Source of the DNA: ANME-2 cluster archaeon
GTDB taxonomy: Archaea; Halobacteriota; Methanosarcinia; Methanosarcinales; Methanocomedenaceae
Length of the DNA stretch: 38,864 nucleotides
Assembly (NCBI GenBank): GCA_019429385.1
Contig: JAHYIS010000027.1
Coordinates: forward strand, 1 to 38,864
Direction: 5' to 3'
The first letter of the stretch is position 1. Each line of letters starts with the position of its first letter. Of the stretch, positions 1-8,362 are shown one piece after another. The translations under genes were made by a program, and so were the position numbers. A model generated the notes under the pieces. That model ran no database searches, was not told where the DNA came from, and saw only the letters and a program-made list of their open reading frames with translations.

Positions 1-98
1 ACTTCCTTCTCCAATACACTTTCTGGTTTTTCATTTATACAACCAGAAAGAAAAATCATACTAACAATCAGAATACAAATTATCAACAATTTCTTCAT
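1..98 (-). CDS. Lipoprotein, N-terminal fragment cut by window edge
   Basis: Reading the minus strand from an ATG at 96-98 gives MKKLLIICILIVSMIFL followed by the lipobox LSGC and then a polar stretch (INEKPESVLEKE) that runs off the window. This is a textbook short lipoprotein signal peptide: two lysines, a hydrophobic core and a lipid-attached Cys at residue 20. An in-frame ATG nine bases upstream (105-107) is an alternative start. Only about 32 codons are visible, so function cannot be assigned; it is presumably a membrane-anchored extracytoplasmic protein. The surrounding bases are more AT-rich than the aromatic operon that follows. Confidence 0.6.
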   Translation of the reverse strand, partial: MKKLLIICILIVSMIFLSGCINEKPESVLEKE

Positions 99-235
99 TT
101 GAATCATCTCACAGAAATTTATAATTTCAATTGTTAACTCGTTTATAGAGTTTTCTATTTAGCTATGTCTATGATTTTAAACCAAAAAGATGCGCAGTTC
201 ATCCATCCCGCAGTCACTATACCCCGGACTTAAGT

Positions 236-732
236 CACAAGGCCTGTAATAAGCCTTAGCCCTTTGATTTCTTATCTTGTCCGGCGATATATTTCTCAAC
301 AACTTCCCATCCATGTCCAACACTTCCATGATAGCAACTTGGTGCCCAGAGACTTTTATCACACCACTCTTTAAGTTCAGGAAATTCCTGCCGCAATATC
401 CTGCTGCTTCTCCCTTTCAACCGCTTGGCAATAAAACTTACGGAATATTTTGGTGGATACTGGATAAAAAGATGAACATGATCGCTACAAACCGATATAT
501 CAATAATCTCGATACCCAGTTCTTTGCAGGTCTTACGTATAATCGCCTCCGCTACCATTGCAACATCCCCTACCAGCACCTTGCCCCTATATTTAGGTGA
601 AAACACCATATGGTCAGTGAGTAAAGATACCGTATGCCTGTCGTGTCTTACCTTCTTTGACATAGAAATTGCAGATGCTGGTTTATTATAAACATTAAAG
701 GCAGGAATGGAATGAAAGTATTTTTCTTTCAA
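236..732 (-). mobile_element. IS200-like element around TnpA (limits approximate)
   Basis: Just beyond and overlapping the tnpA stop codon lies an imperfect hairpin at 239-257 (AAGGC stem, 9-nt loop, GCCTT), where IS200/IS605 right-end hairpins are expected. Upstream of tnpA a second small hairpin at 714-730 (GAAAG, loop, CTTTC) could be the left-end structure. The exact ends are not visible because these elements make no target duplication or terminal inverted repeats. The limits given are the outer edges of the two hairpins, not proven termini. Confidence 0.4.
256..663 (-). CDS. tnpA: IS200/IS605-family Y1 transposase TnpA
   Basis: 135 aa, the usual length for a single-strand HUH transposase of the IS200/IS605 family. 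The start is the ATG at 661-663 (MSKKVRHDRH), because homology-like sequence begins there; the frame stays open upstream without family sequence. The HUH metal-binding pair is H62-V-H64 in DHVHLF, and the catalytic tyrosine is Y125 in VEKYIAGQ. LWAPSCYHGSVG is the conserved segment before the tyrosine helix. The enzyme cuts and joins ssDNA at subterminal hairpins. No tnpB accompanies it, so it is an IS200-type solo element or a remnant. It appears intact. Confidence 0.88.
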   Translation of the reverse strand: MSKKVRHDRHTVSLLTDHMVFSPKYRGKVLVGDVAMVAEAIIRKTCKELGIEIIDISVCSDHVHLFIQYPPKYSVSFIAKRLKGRSSRILRQEFPELKEWCDKSLWAPSCYHGSVGHGWEVVEKYIAGQDKKSKG

Positions 733-857
733 AAGAAATCCTTTATTCTCGACTTCAAGATGACATAATATCCCAATCTTTGCGCCCTTTGCGGTGCCCG
801 AAAAATATCCCCCAGTAAAACATCTTTCATCACCTACTCCCCACCACAAAATCGGCA

Positions 858-870
858 CCTATATATACCA
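858..870 (+). promoter_or_regulatory. TATA box of the aromatic amino acid operon
   Basis: TATATATA at 860-867 in a short AT-rich island. With archaeal spacing the transcript would begin near 890, about 28 nt before the ATG at 918, which is preceded by AAGGTGA at 904-910. Confidence 0.55.
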
Positions 871-917
871 TCCAATCGTGTCAGTGTGTCACACATTAAC
901 ACAGTAAGGTGAACACT

Positions 918-1715
918 ATGTCAGAAATTGGAAAAAGCATACGCATAGAACGGATAATGGACAGACAGAGCAGGAACATGGTAATAATACCCATGGACCA
1001 CGGCATATCAGTAGGCCCGGTCAAAGGACTGGTGGACCTGCCAAAGATGGTCAACAAAGTGGCCGAGGGCGGCGCCGATGCGGTCCTGCTCCAGAAAGGC
1101 ATGTCAAAACACGGGCACCGCGGGTACGGCAGCGATGTGGGGCTTATCATACACATCAGCGCGTCAACGGCACTGGGTCCAGACCCCAATGAAAAGGTCC
1201 TCGTCTGTTCCGTGGAAGAGGCCATCAAACTGGGTGCCGATGCGGTCAGCATCCACATCAATATAGGCAGCGAAACCGAAAGTGACCAGCTGGAACAGAT
1301 GGGCATGATATCAGAGAACTGCGACTTCTGGGGAATGCCCCTGCTGGCGATGATGTACCCCCGTGGCAAGGACATATCCAACTCGAACGACCCTGAACTC
1401 GTGGCACATGCAGCCCGCGCCGGAGCCGAACTGGGCGCCGATGTCGTCAAGACCAACTACACCGGCGACCCCGACACCTTCAGGGATGTCGTACTGGGAT
1501 GTCCCGTGCCCGTGGTCATGGCAGGCGGTCCAAAGACCGAGACCGATGCAGAGTTCCTGGAAATGATACGCGGCTGTATCGATGCAGGCGGTCGTGGCGT
1601 AGCCATAGGCAGAAATGTATTTCAACATCCCGACCCAACAAAGATGACCAGGGCTATTACAAAAATTGTGCATAAGAATGCCAGTGTAGAGGATGCTCTG
1701 GAGGAACTGAAGTGA
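918..1715 (+). CDS. aroA': 2-amino-3,7-dideoxy-D-threo-hept-6-ulosonate (ADH) synthase
   Basis: 265 aa, class I aldolase-fold enzyme of the MJ0400 type. It makes ADH from L-aspartate semialdehyde and a 6-deoxy-5-ketofructose phosphate, the first step of the archaeal route to 3-dehydroquinate that bypasses DAHP synthase. PMDHG (residues 26-30) and the Schiff-base lysine in VVKTNYTGD (K178) are visible, with GxxGRG-type phosphate-binding sequence near the C terminus ([10 protein letters not shown]). The ATG at 918 is chosen because AAGGTGA ends 7 nt upstream; the GTG at 909 lies inside that site. It overlaps the next gene by GTGA. Fructose-bisphosphate aldolase is the alternative reading, but the adjacent dehydroquinate synthase II makes ADH synthase far more likely. 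Confidence 0.9.
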   Translation: MSEIGKSIRIERIMDRQSRNMVIIPMDHGISVGPVKGLVDLPKMVNKVAEGGADAVLLQKGMSKHGHRGYGSDVGLIIHISASTALGPDPNEKVLVCSVEEAIKLGADAVSIHINIGSETESDQLEQMGMISENCDFWGMPLLAMMYPRGKDISNSNDPELVAHAARAGAELGADVVKTNYTGDPDTFRDVVLGCPVPVVMAGGPKTETDAEFLEMIRGCIDAGGRGVAIGRNVFQHPDPTKMTRAITKIVHKNASVEDALEELK

Positions 1716-2854
1716 AGAAGAAGAGTTTATGGATAAAAGCAGATGCCGGGGATTGGGACGAACGCAAACTCCGCATCACCACCGGTCTTGAATCAGGAGC
1801 CGATTTCGTACTGGTCAACGAGGATGATACTGCCAAGGTACGGGAACTGGGCACCATCAAAGTGGCAGCCTTTGTCAGGGATGGCAAAAGCAAAGCTGAT
1901 GTCTTTGTGGTAGGCAAACACAGCGAAGGTGACGGTACAAATCCGCTGCCCAGTGATTTTTCAGGGAGCAGGGATATCAACCAGGCCCTCCAGCTCAAGG
2001 ACAAAGGGAAAAAGACAGCCGGGTACGTGGTCATCAAGAACAAAAAGTATGAAGAGTTCGCTGCCGAGCTGGGCAGGGTGTGCGATTATGTCATCGTGGT
2101 AGGCACGGACTGGAAGGTCATCCCGCTCGAGAACCTCATTGCAGGTCTCCAGGAAATGGATGTGGATATCATTGCAGGGGTCAGGAATGCAGAGGAGACC
2201 AGGCTCACGCTCGAAACCATGGAACACGGCTCAGAGGGCGTGCTGCTGGATACCGATGATGTATCAGAGATCAAGAGGGTCGTCAAGGCTGTTGAAAAGA
2301 CAGGACTTGAAGAAACGAAATTGAACACCGCCATCATTACCAGGGTCAAGCAGGTAGGTATGGGGGACAGGGTATGCGTGGATACCTGCTCACTGATGAG
2401 CGTGGGCGAGGGCATGCTGGTAGGCAGCCAGTCCAACGGCCTGTTCCTGGTACATTCGGAATCAGAGGACAGCCCCTACGTGGCAGCCAGGCCATTCCGC
2501 GTGAACGCTGGCGCGGTACATGCCTATGTCAAGATAGGCGAAAAGACCCAGTACCTCTCTGAACTGGGTGCCGGTGATGAAGTGCTTGTCGTCAATTCAA
2601 AAGGCGAGCAGCGGCCTGCCATTGTCGGACGCATCAAGATCGAGAAGCGGCCCATGGTACTGGTGGAAGCAAAAGTAGGCGATGCAACCATCAAGACCAT
2701 ACTCCAGAATGCCGAGACCATCAAACTGGTCGGCAAGGACGGCAAACCCATATCTGTCGCCGTACTCAAAGAAGGCGATGAAGTGCTGGCATATTTTGAG
2801 GACACTGCCCGGCATTTCGGCATGAAGGTAGATGAGACCATTATCGAGAAATAA
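1712..2854 (+). CDS. aroB': 3-dehydroquinate synthase II
   Basis: 380 aa, full length for the archaeal MJ1249 family. It oxidatively deaminates and cyclises ADH to 3-dehydroquinate with NAD. The N terminus [17 protein letters not shown] is typical, as are [20 protein letters not shown] and the later [10 protein letters not shown]. It starts with GTG at 1712, overlapping the aroA' stop as GTGA, so the two are translationally coupled. No signal peptide or membrane segment; cytoplasmic. Together with the preceding gene it supplies the only dehydroquinate source visible here. Confidence 0.92.
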   Translation: MKKKSLWIKADAGDWDERKLRITTGLESGADFVLVNEDDTAKVRELGTIKVAAFVRDGKSKADVFVVGKHSEGDGTNPLPSDFSGSRDINQALQLKDKGKKTAGYVVIKNKKYEEFAAELGRVCDYVIVVGTDWKVIPLENLIAGLQEMDVDIIAGVRNAEETRLTLETMEHGSEGVLLDTDDVSEIKRVVKAVEKTGLEETKLNTAIITRVKQVGMGDRVCVDTCSLMSVGEGMLVGSQSNGLFLVHSESEDSPYVAARPFRVNAGAVHAYVKIGEKTQYLSELGAGDEVLVVNSKGEQRPAIVGRIKIEKRPMVLVEAKVGDATIKTILQNAETIKLVGKDGKPISVAVLKEGDEVLAYFEDTARHFGMKVDETIIEK

Positions 2855-2868
2855 TACTGCAGATTGAC

Positions 2869-3567
2869 ATGGTTTGGATAGGAAACGTTGACCTGGGAAA
2901 GGGGCCGGGTATAGTGGCTGCCATTGGCAGCGATGCCCTCAATACGGCAAAGCGGGCCAGAGTACTGGGCGCCAGCATACTTGAGGTCAGGCTTGACCTG
3001 CTCGGTATCAGGGACGCTGATGAGGCGACAGCCTTACTGGACGACATGAAGGTCCAGGTGGGCCTACCCATCATTGCCACCAACCGGTGTACCAAAGAAG
3101 GCGGGCAGTGGAGCGGTAGTGAAGCTGGCAGGATAGACCTGCTTCTCTCAACCATATCAAGGGCAGATGCGGTAGATATCGAACTCTCCGCCCCTTTGCG
3201 AAGCAAAGTGGGCGATACCGTGAAGTCTGCCGGTAAAACACTTATTATCTCATCCCATGATTTCAGGACAACACCATCATCTGATGCCATGTTGTCCATA
3301 CTGGTACAGGAAAAGGAAGCCGGAGCGGACATTGCCAAACTGGCAGTGACCCCTGCCGGGACAGACGATACCCTGCGCCTGCTGGAAGTGACACACCAGG
3401 CCGGTTTTCCGGTATGCACCATTGCGATGGGCCGGCAGGGTGCACATACCAGGGTGGTGGCGCCGCTCTATGGCTCGGTGCTTACCTATGGTGCCGTGGA
3501 TGAAGCAGTGGCACCGGGACAGCTTAAGATAGATGAATTGAAACATATGCTGGAGTTACTATCATGA
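2869..3567 (+). CDS. aroD: 3-dehydroquinate dehydratase, type I
   Basis: 232 aa. Dehydrates 3-dehydroquinate to 3-dehydroshikimate by a Schiff-base mechanism. EVRLDLL (residues 39-45) is the substrate-binding strand, ISSHDFRTTPS holds the general-base H130, and DIAKLAV holds the Schiff-base lysine K157. The C terminus GSVLTYGAVDEAVAPGQL matches the family. It starts 14 nt after aroB' and overlaps aroE by ATGA, so it is third in the operon. Confidence 0.93.
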   Translation: MVWIGNVDLGKGPGIVAAIGSDALNTAKRARVLGASILEVRLDLLGIRDADEATALLDDMKVQVGLPIIATNRCTKEGGQWSGSEAGRIDLLLSTISRADAVDIELSAPLRSKVGDTVKSAGKTLIISSHDFRTTPSSDAMLSILVQEKEAGADIAKLAVTPAGTDDTLRLLEVTHQAGFPVCTIAMGRQGAHTRVVAPLYGSVLTYGAVDEAVAPGQLKIDELKHMLELLS

Positions 3568-4391
3568 AAACCTTATATGCAGTATTTGGCGACCCTGTAG
3601 GGCACAGCCTGTCCCCGGTCATGCACAATGCTGCCTTTGCGGCACTGGGCATGGACTGCGAGTATCACAAGTTCAGGGTCACGAAAGATGACCTCAAAGA
3701 CGCGATCCATGGTGCAAAGGCCATGGGTTTTGGCGGGTTGAACCTGACCATACCCCTGAAGGAAAGAGCCCTCAGGCTGGTTGAGCCCGACCCCCTGGCA
3801 GAGGCTGTGGGTGCAGTGAATACTATCGAATTCAGGGGAAACGGTCTGGTGGGTCACAATACTGACGGGATAGGTGCATTGAATGCCTTGAAATCTGCAG
3901 GAATTGTAATCCCCCATAGTATTGTGCTGATCCTGGGTGCAGGAGGAGCTGCCAGGGCTGTGGCGTACCAGCTCGCCTCGCACGGCGCCCGGGTAACCAT
4001 CGCCAACAGGACAGCGAAGAGGGCGGTGGAGCTGGCAGAAAATGTCAGTTCGGTGGGACGGGCTGAAGGTACCGGTCTGGAAGACCTGCCAGGGCTGGTG
4101 GAACAATCACATATCATCATCAACACCACATCGGTAGGAATGCACCCCGACACAGACCAGACCCTTGTCACAGGAGATATGATGCATGCCGGACATGTGG
4201 TATTCGACCTGGTGTACAGCCCGCTCGAGACCAGGTTGTTGAAAGAAGCTAAAAAAGCCAAAGCTATCACCGTTGACGGTATCAAAATGCTGGTTCTCCA
4301 GGGCGCTGAGAGTTTCAGGATATGGACCGGCATAGAGCCCCCGGCGGATATCATGGAGCGGGCCGTTCGGGACGTGCTTGGAAAACAGTAA
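3564..4391 (+). CDS. aroE: Shikimate dehydrogenase
   Basis: 275 aa. NADP-dependent reduction of 3-dehydroshikimate to shikimate. FGDPVGHSLSPVMHNAAF at residues 8-25 is the substrate-binding signature, NLTIPLK carries the catalytic K66, HNTDG gives D101, and GAGGAARA (125-132) is the Rossmann nucleotide loop followed by NRT. The start overlaps the aroD stop (ATGA). All key residues are present and the length is normal. Confidence 0.94.
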   Translation: MKTLYAVFGDPVGHSLSPVMHNAAFAALGMDCEYHKFRVTKDDLKDAIHGAKAMGFGGLNLTIPLKERALRLVEPDPLAEAVGAVNTIEFRGNGLVGHNTDGIGALNALKSAGIVIPHSIVLILGAGGAARAVAYQLASHGARVTIANRTAKRAVELAENVSSVGRAEGTGLEDLPGLVEQSHIIINTTSVGMHPDTDQTLVTGDMMHAGHVVFDLVYSPLETRLLKEAKKAKAITVDGIKMLVLQGAESFRIWTGIEPPADIMERAVRDVLGKQ

Positions 4392-4407
4392 CATGAGAGG
4401 CATGAGC

Positions 4408-5715
4408 ATGAAGATACTCATAATAGGCGGTACAGGCGATACCGGCCAGTGGTTCACCAGATTCTATAAAAAGCATGGCTGGGATGTAACTGTCTGGGGA
4501 GCAAATGCACGGCATGATATTGCAAAGATCCTGGGAGTACCCTTTGCCGATGACCTGGACAGTGAGATCGCCCTCTCAGACGTGGTTATGATATCGGTTC
4601 CCATTGACCTCACCGAACAGGTGATAGCTGATATTGGGCCAAAAATGAAAGCTGGAAGCCTGTTAATGGATATCACCTCTATCAAGACGATACCTGTAAA
4701 CGCTATGTTGCAATACACTTCCCATGGGGTAGAGATACTGGGTACACACCCGATGTTCGGCCCCACTATCCCCGACCTGCAGGGCCAGATAGTCATACTT
4801 GTACCGGTCGAGGGACGCAGTGAGAAGTGGATGCCGGTAATCCGTACCTTATACGAGGAACAGGGTGCCCACATAGAGGTAACCTCGGCACGGGAACATG
4901 ACCGTATGATGGCCGTGGTGCAGGGTCTTACTCATTTTGCCTACATATCCATAGGCTGCGCCATGGCAGAACTGGACTTTGATGTGTCCCGTTCGCGCCG
5001 GTTCATGAGCCCGGTGTATGAGATCATGGTTGATTTCGTGGGCAGGATACTGGCCCAGAACCCGTACCTGTATGCCATGATACAGATGAATCCCGAGGTC
5101 GAGGTCGTGCATGATGCATACATGAAAGTATGCAGGGAGATGTCAGACCAGGTCAAAAGAGGTGACATCCAGGAATTTGTAGATGCCATGAAGCATGCAG
5201 CAGTTCATTTTGGCGACACGCAGGCCGCACTGGGACGCTCGGACAAGCTCATCAATGCAAAGATATCAGAGTTCCAGGAGCTGATACATTCCATCGGTAC
5301 AGAGCGGGGGCTTAGGCACCAGTATTCAGGAGTGACCCACCTGGGTATTGTCAGGAAGGTAACGCCACTGACCGTGGTCATCGAGCGCAGCGGCAGGGAA
5401 ATTATACTGAAGATAGAGAATACGCGCCTGCTGCACAGGGACGAACTTCTTGAGTGGAAAAAACAGAACCTGAAGCACAATTCAAGGGACGTATCGGTGA
5501 TCGTTCCCCACGGTGCCAGTCCGGATATTATCAGGGACCTGGTATCTCAGCTGGATGGCGTGGTGTCGGTGGATATCATCGATATCTATGACGGACTTGA
5601 CAGTGATAGCATAAGTGTGACATTCAGAGTGACCATCATGGGTGACCTGGATGCCGGTAGCGTTCACAGTAAGGTCAACGACCTGCTCTCAGGTATTGGT
5701 TGCACACTAAGATGA
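4408..5715 (+). CDS. tyrA: Prephenate dehydrogenase with C-terminal FDX-ACB-like domain
   Basis: 435 aa from the ATG at 4408; this start is preferred because GAGG at 4396-4399 lies 8 nt upstream, while ATGs at 4393 and 4402 and a TTG at 4378 lack such spacing. Residues 1-12 (MKILIIGGTGDT) form the NAD-binding loop; HPMFGPTIP and the helical dimerisation domain around 160-290 are typical of TyrA, which oxidatively decarboxylates prephenate to 4-hydroxyphenylpyruvate for tyrosine. After a beta-rich linker, residues about 358-435 (RDVSVIVPHG, SVDIIDIYDG, SISVTFRVTI, KVNDLLSG) resemble the ferredoxin-fold anticodon-binding domain that ends bacterial PheT. I do not see a chorismate mutase domain. 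Last gene of the aromatic operon. Confidence 0.88.
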   Translation: MKILIIGGTGDTGQWFTRFYKKHGWDVTVWGANARHDIAKILGVPFADDLDSEIALSDVVMISVPIDLTEQVIADIGPKMKAGSLLMDITSIKTIPVNAMLQYTSHGVEILGTHPMFGPTIPDLQGQIVILVPVEGRSEKWMPVIRTLYEEQGAHIEVTSAREHDRMMAVVQGLTHFAYISIGCAMAELDFDVSRSRRFMSPVYEIMVDFVGRILAQNPYLYAMIQMNPEVEVVHDAYMKVCREMSDQVKRGDIQEFVDAMKHAAVHFGDTQAALGRSDKLINAKISEFQELIHSIGTERGLRHQYSGVTHLGIVRKVTPLTVVIERSGREIILKIENTRLLHRDELLEWKKQNLKHNSRDVSVIVPHGASPDIIRDLVSQLDGVVSVDIIDIYDGLDSDSISVTFRVTIMGDLDAGSVHSKVNDLLSGIGCTLR

Positions 5716-5753
5716 TTGAGTTAAAAACTCGAGTATAATAGAGTGAAAAATGT

Positions 5754-6047
5754 TCAGAATATCGTTTCCAGGTCATCAAGACCCAGTTCTATCCTGAAAT
5801 CCTTGAGCCGGTAAAAGTTCTTTGCCCTCATATCGTCATCTTCCAGCCGCAGGTCACCCTCAACAAATCCTGATTTCTCAAGTCGTTTCAAGTGAAGATA
5901 GAGGACCTGCCTGCTTACATTCAGTTCCTTGGCCAGTTCATAGATGTACCATTCCCGCTGGGATAGCAGATAGATTATCTTGAGCCTTAAGGGATGGCGT
6001 ATGGCCTCACCGATATCCACTATCTTTTGCATAGTGGGTGCTTCCAT
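5754..6047 (-). CDS. ArsR-like winged-helix transcriptional regulator
   Basis: 97 aa. GEAIRHPLRLKIIYLLSQ is the first helix of an ArsR/TrmB-like wHTH, ELAKELNVSRQVLYLHLKRLE the helix-turn-helix, and KSGFVEGDLRLEDDD plus FYRL the wing. No cysteine or histidine metal site is obvious, so the inducer is unknown. It is the last gene of a three-gene minus-strand operon, 6 nt after the small membrane protein. ATG at 6032 is an alternative start. It probably autoregulates the operon through the inverted repeats at 6879-6925 (inference). Confidence 0.75.
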   Translation of the reverse strand: MEAPTMQKIVDIGEAIRHPLRLKIIYLLSQREWYIYELAKELNVSRQVLYLHLKRLEKSGFVEGDLRLEDDDMRAKNFYRLKDFRIELGLDDLETIF

Positions 6048-6053
6048 AGATTA

Positions 6054-6284
6054 TCAGATCTCGTCCAGTTTGTTCTTAATCTCTTCAACGGTCTTTTTCA
6101 CGTCTTCCAGGTCCTTTTCCATCCTGGTAAGCTGTTCACTGCCGCCGGCCATGTAATTAGACTTATTCAACAGCACAATGACCACCGCAACAACTATGAG
6201 GATAAGTATCACATCAATGATCAGGCCGTATATCCCAAATCCTCCCATGAAACCGCTACCAGTTCCCATCATTCCATTCGCCAT
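6054..6284 (-). CDS. Small membrane protein with coiled-coil tail
   Basis: 76 aa. A Gly/Met-rich N terminus (MANGMMGTGSGFMGGFG) precedes one strong membrane helix (residues about 20-40, IDVILILIVVAVVIVLL), then a heptad-like cytoplasmic tail (LTRMEKDLEDVKKTVEEIKNKLDEI). No enzyme motif. Such short TM plus coiled-coil proteins often sit next to wHTH regulators in methanogens and might relay a membrane signal, but this is inference. It lies 6 nt before the regulator and 76 nt after the PepSY-like gene. Confidence 0.65.
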   Translation of the reverse strand: MANGMMGTGSGFMGGFGIYGLIIDVILILIVVAVVIVLLNKSNYMAGGSEQLTRMEKDLEDVKKTVEEIKNKLDEI

Positions 6285-6360
6285 AAATTCGACTCCTTTT
6301 GGTTATAATAGAAATCTATGGTCATTAATCTGATGTAACTGTTTGGATGGGATGCGGGGA

Positions 6361-6840
6361 TTAGCCCCACATCGCGCAACCGGCACCATTACCTGCACCT
6401 CTGAAACCTCCACGACCATTGTTGAAGTCAGCATTTTCAGACATATATGCATAGAAGTCATCATATACTTCACCCGTAAACATGTCAACACGTGCCTGTT
6501 TTGTTACTCCGTCATCGTCCTCATAGGAAGCTACAAACCAGCGTCCCATCTGGTACATTTCAGAAGTTAACGTACCATCCACAGCGTCCTCGATGAGCTG
6601 GACAGCTTCTTCCTGGGTCACTAATACGGCATCACTATCTGCATACTGGCCGTACCCCATCATGTGTCCGCCCCAGCGTCCCATATGCTGGCCCATCCAC
6701 TGGTACATCTGGTTGGCCCAGTCATTATCACCATTCTGCTGGGCGTAGTACCCGCCCTGTCCGCCCATTCTTGCACTGGCGATGCCTGTGGCACCCACCA
6801 GAGCTGCTATAACGAACAATATCATCAATTTTCGTCTCAT
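6361..6840 (-). CDS. Secreted Met/His/Gly-rich protein with PepSY-like domain
   Basis: 159 aa. The signal peptide MRRKLMILFVIAALVGATG ends near ASA (residues 22-24). The mature protein opens with a Gly, Met, His, Trp and Gln-rich stretch (residues 25-66: MYQWMGQHMGRWGG, HMMGYGQY), then a PepSY-like fold (VTQEEAVQLIEDAV, MGRWFVASYEDDDGV, DMFTGEVYDDFY) and a Gly/Asn-rich tail ending GCAMWG. Met and His clusters outside the cell commonly bind copper or other soft metals, so a metal-related role is plausible but unproven. SD AAGGTGAT precedes the ATG. First gene of the operon with the small membrane protein and the regulator. Confidence 0.7.
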   Translation of the reverse strand: MRRKLMILFVIAALVGATGIASARMGGQGGYYAQQNGDNDWANQMYQWMGQHMGRWGGHMMGYGQYADSDAVLVTQEEAVQLIEDAVDGTLTSEMYQMGRWFVASYEDDDGVTKQARVDMFTGEVYDDFYAYMSENADFNNGRGGFRGAGNGAGCAMWG

Positions 6841-6878
6841 TTCTTATCACCTTATTATATTATTCTCAATTATAACAC

Positions 6879-6925
6879 ATATGTAATGTCAATCTTACAT
6901 ATATCAAGTTATTCAATATATATGT
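6879..6925. promoter_or_regulatory. Nested inverted repeats, candidate operator
   Basis: ATATGTAA at 6879-6886 is mirrored by TTACATAT at 6895-6902 (8-nt spacer). ACATATAT at 6898-6905 is mirrored by ATATATGT at 6918-6925 (12-nt spacer). They lie in the divergent intergenic region between the PepSY-like operon and the NIF3-like gene. Two overlapping dyads suit binding by dimers of the wHTH protein encoded at the end of the operon. AT-rich DNA makes short dyads more likely by chance, so this is a candidate only. Confidence 0.4.
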
Positions 6926-7015
6926 TTCGCATACCTTATGCACGTAACACATGAGTAGACTGAAAAAATCGTAAAGTATTATGCCTTCCTGTATTGAATA
7001 CAAGAGAATGATACT

Positions 7016-7747
7016 ATGAACCTAAAACAGGCCATCAAATTCCTTGAAAACATTGCCCCACCTGAACTGGCTGATGAATACGATATCGGCAGGATAGGAC
7101 TGGTCCTGGACCGCGACAATGAGGTGAATAAAATTGCGACCTCATTGGATGTCACCAACCATGTGCTGCTTGAGGCCGCCCGGTGTGGAGCAGACCTGCT
7201 GATAGCTCACCACACTCCCATCTACGAACCCGTGAACCGGCTTTCGAAGACCCTGGCAGATACCCTGAAGATAGCACTGGACAACGAGATATCCATCTAT
7301 GTGATGCATACCAACTACGACCGGGCACAGGGCGGGGTCAATGACGTACTGGCGGGACTGCTGGGGTTGCACCATACCAGAACTGTTGATATGGGCCGTG
7401 TAGGGGATGTCGCTCCCACAACTACTGAAGAACTGGCCAGGTTGACCGCACAGCGGCTGGATACCCATGTCCAATATGCGGGCGACCATCCAGTTGAACG
7501 TGTAATGGTATTGGGTGGTAGCGGTTTGCGAAAGGAATATATTGAGATGGCAATTGATGCCGGGGCCGATGCCTTTGTGTCAGGTGAACTGCGCCATGAT
7601 GTAATTCCCTATTCAAAGGACATCTCATTGATAGATGCCACCCATTACGCAACCGAGAACCCTGCCATGCGAGAACTTGCCAAAAGGTTGCCTGTCGAAT
7701 CCGTATTCATCGACTGTAAACCGCAGGTACGCGTGATTGTTCAATAG
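7016..7747 (+). CDS. NIF3-like dinuclear metal protein (DUF34)
   Basis: 243 aa, the short single-domain form of the NIF3/YbgI/MJ0927 family. All expected metal ligands are present: H65 and H66 in LLIAHHTPIYEP, D102 in MHTNYDRAQGGVND, and H210 and E214 in DATHYATENPAM. Relatives form hexameric toroids with two metal ions per subunit. The biological role of the family is unsettled; annotations as GTP cyclohydrolase I type 2 rest on limited data. It is monocistronic here, divergent from the PepSY-like operon, with no strong ribosome binding site. Confidence 0.88.
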   Translation: MNLKQAIKFLENIAPPELADEYDIGRIGLVLDRDNEVNKIATSLDVTNHVLLEAARCGADLLIAHHTPIYEPVNRLSKTLADTLKIALDNEISIYVMHTNYDRAQGGVNDVLAGLLGLHHTRTVDMGRVGDVAPTTTEELARLTAQRLDTHVQYAGDHPVERVMVLGGSGLRKEYIEMAIDAGADAFVSGELRHDVIPYSKDISLIDATHYATENPAMRELAKRLPVESVFIDCKPQVRVIVQ

Positions 7748-7789
7748 AGTTCATGGGATCCATATAATTTATCTGATTTTCCAGATTTT

Positions 7790-8362
7790 TCACGCGGATT
7801 GTTCAGATTCCTCGAATTTGCCGGGGTCATCGGGTCTATCGGATTTACCGGATTTTTTACGGTATTTCATTCCCACGACCACAACGACCATGGCGACGAT
7901 AAGTACCCACGGACTTATGCCAAGCCAGCCATACAGGGTTATCTTCCCCACGGTTGTGGGTCCAATAACATTTTTTAGCAGGTACTGGTGCAATTCCGCA
8001 TATACGGCCATGCCGGTCAGTACTCCCAGGATTGCAGTGAATGCGGTCACATATCCTTCTCCTGCCCTGAACAGCACGCCCGATGCGCACCCGCCTGCCA
8101 GCACCATACCCACACCGAAAAGCAATCCGCCAATCACATTATGAAGTCCTAACGGTTTTACCTGGAATTCTATGAGCCCGAGCGATTCAACCGTAAAAAA
8201 ACCAATGGATGTGAAAAGTATTGCATATATAACACCCTTTGCAAGATAGGTATCCTTTGTCATAAAGAGGTCCCTTGCTGCCGATGCCATGCAGAACCTG
8301 CCCCGCTGGAGCACTGCTCCGAAGGCAATCCCGAACAATAATCCGACCAGTAGCGAATTCAT
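7790..8362 (-). CDS. YeeE/YedE-family half transporter, second subunit
   Basis: 190 aa, about five membrane helices. LQRGRFCMASAARD (residues 18-31) and GVGMVLAGGCASGVLFRAGEG are the two conserved cysteine loops of the YeeE/YedE (TsuA) thiosulfate/sulfur-compound permeases. Full-length TsuA contains two such halves; here they are on two genes. The start ATG overlaps the stop of the upstream half (ATGA at 8362), implying coupled translation and a heteromeric transporter. The C-terminal tail is charged (KSGKSDRPDDPGKFEESEQ). Last gene of the sulfur operon. Confidence 0.82.
   Translation of the reverse strand: MNSLLVGLLFGIAFGAVLQRGRFCMASAARDLFMTKDTYLAKGVIYAILFTSIGFFTVESLGLIEFQVKPLGLHNVIGGLLFGVGMVLAGGCASGVLFRAGEGYVTAFTAILGVLTGMAVYAELHQYLLKNVIGPTTVGKITLYGWLGISPWVLIVAMVVVVVGMKYRKKSGKSDRPDDPGKFEESEQSA

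Noticed and set aside
256-858. Extended 200-aa reading of the transposase
   Set aside because: Residues before MSKK show no family similarity and run into the upstream operon leader; the family length fits 135 aa.
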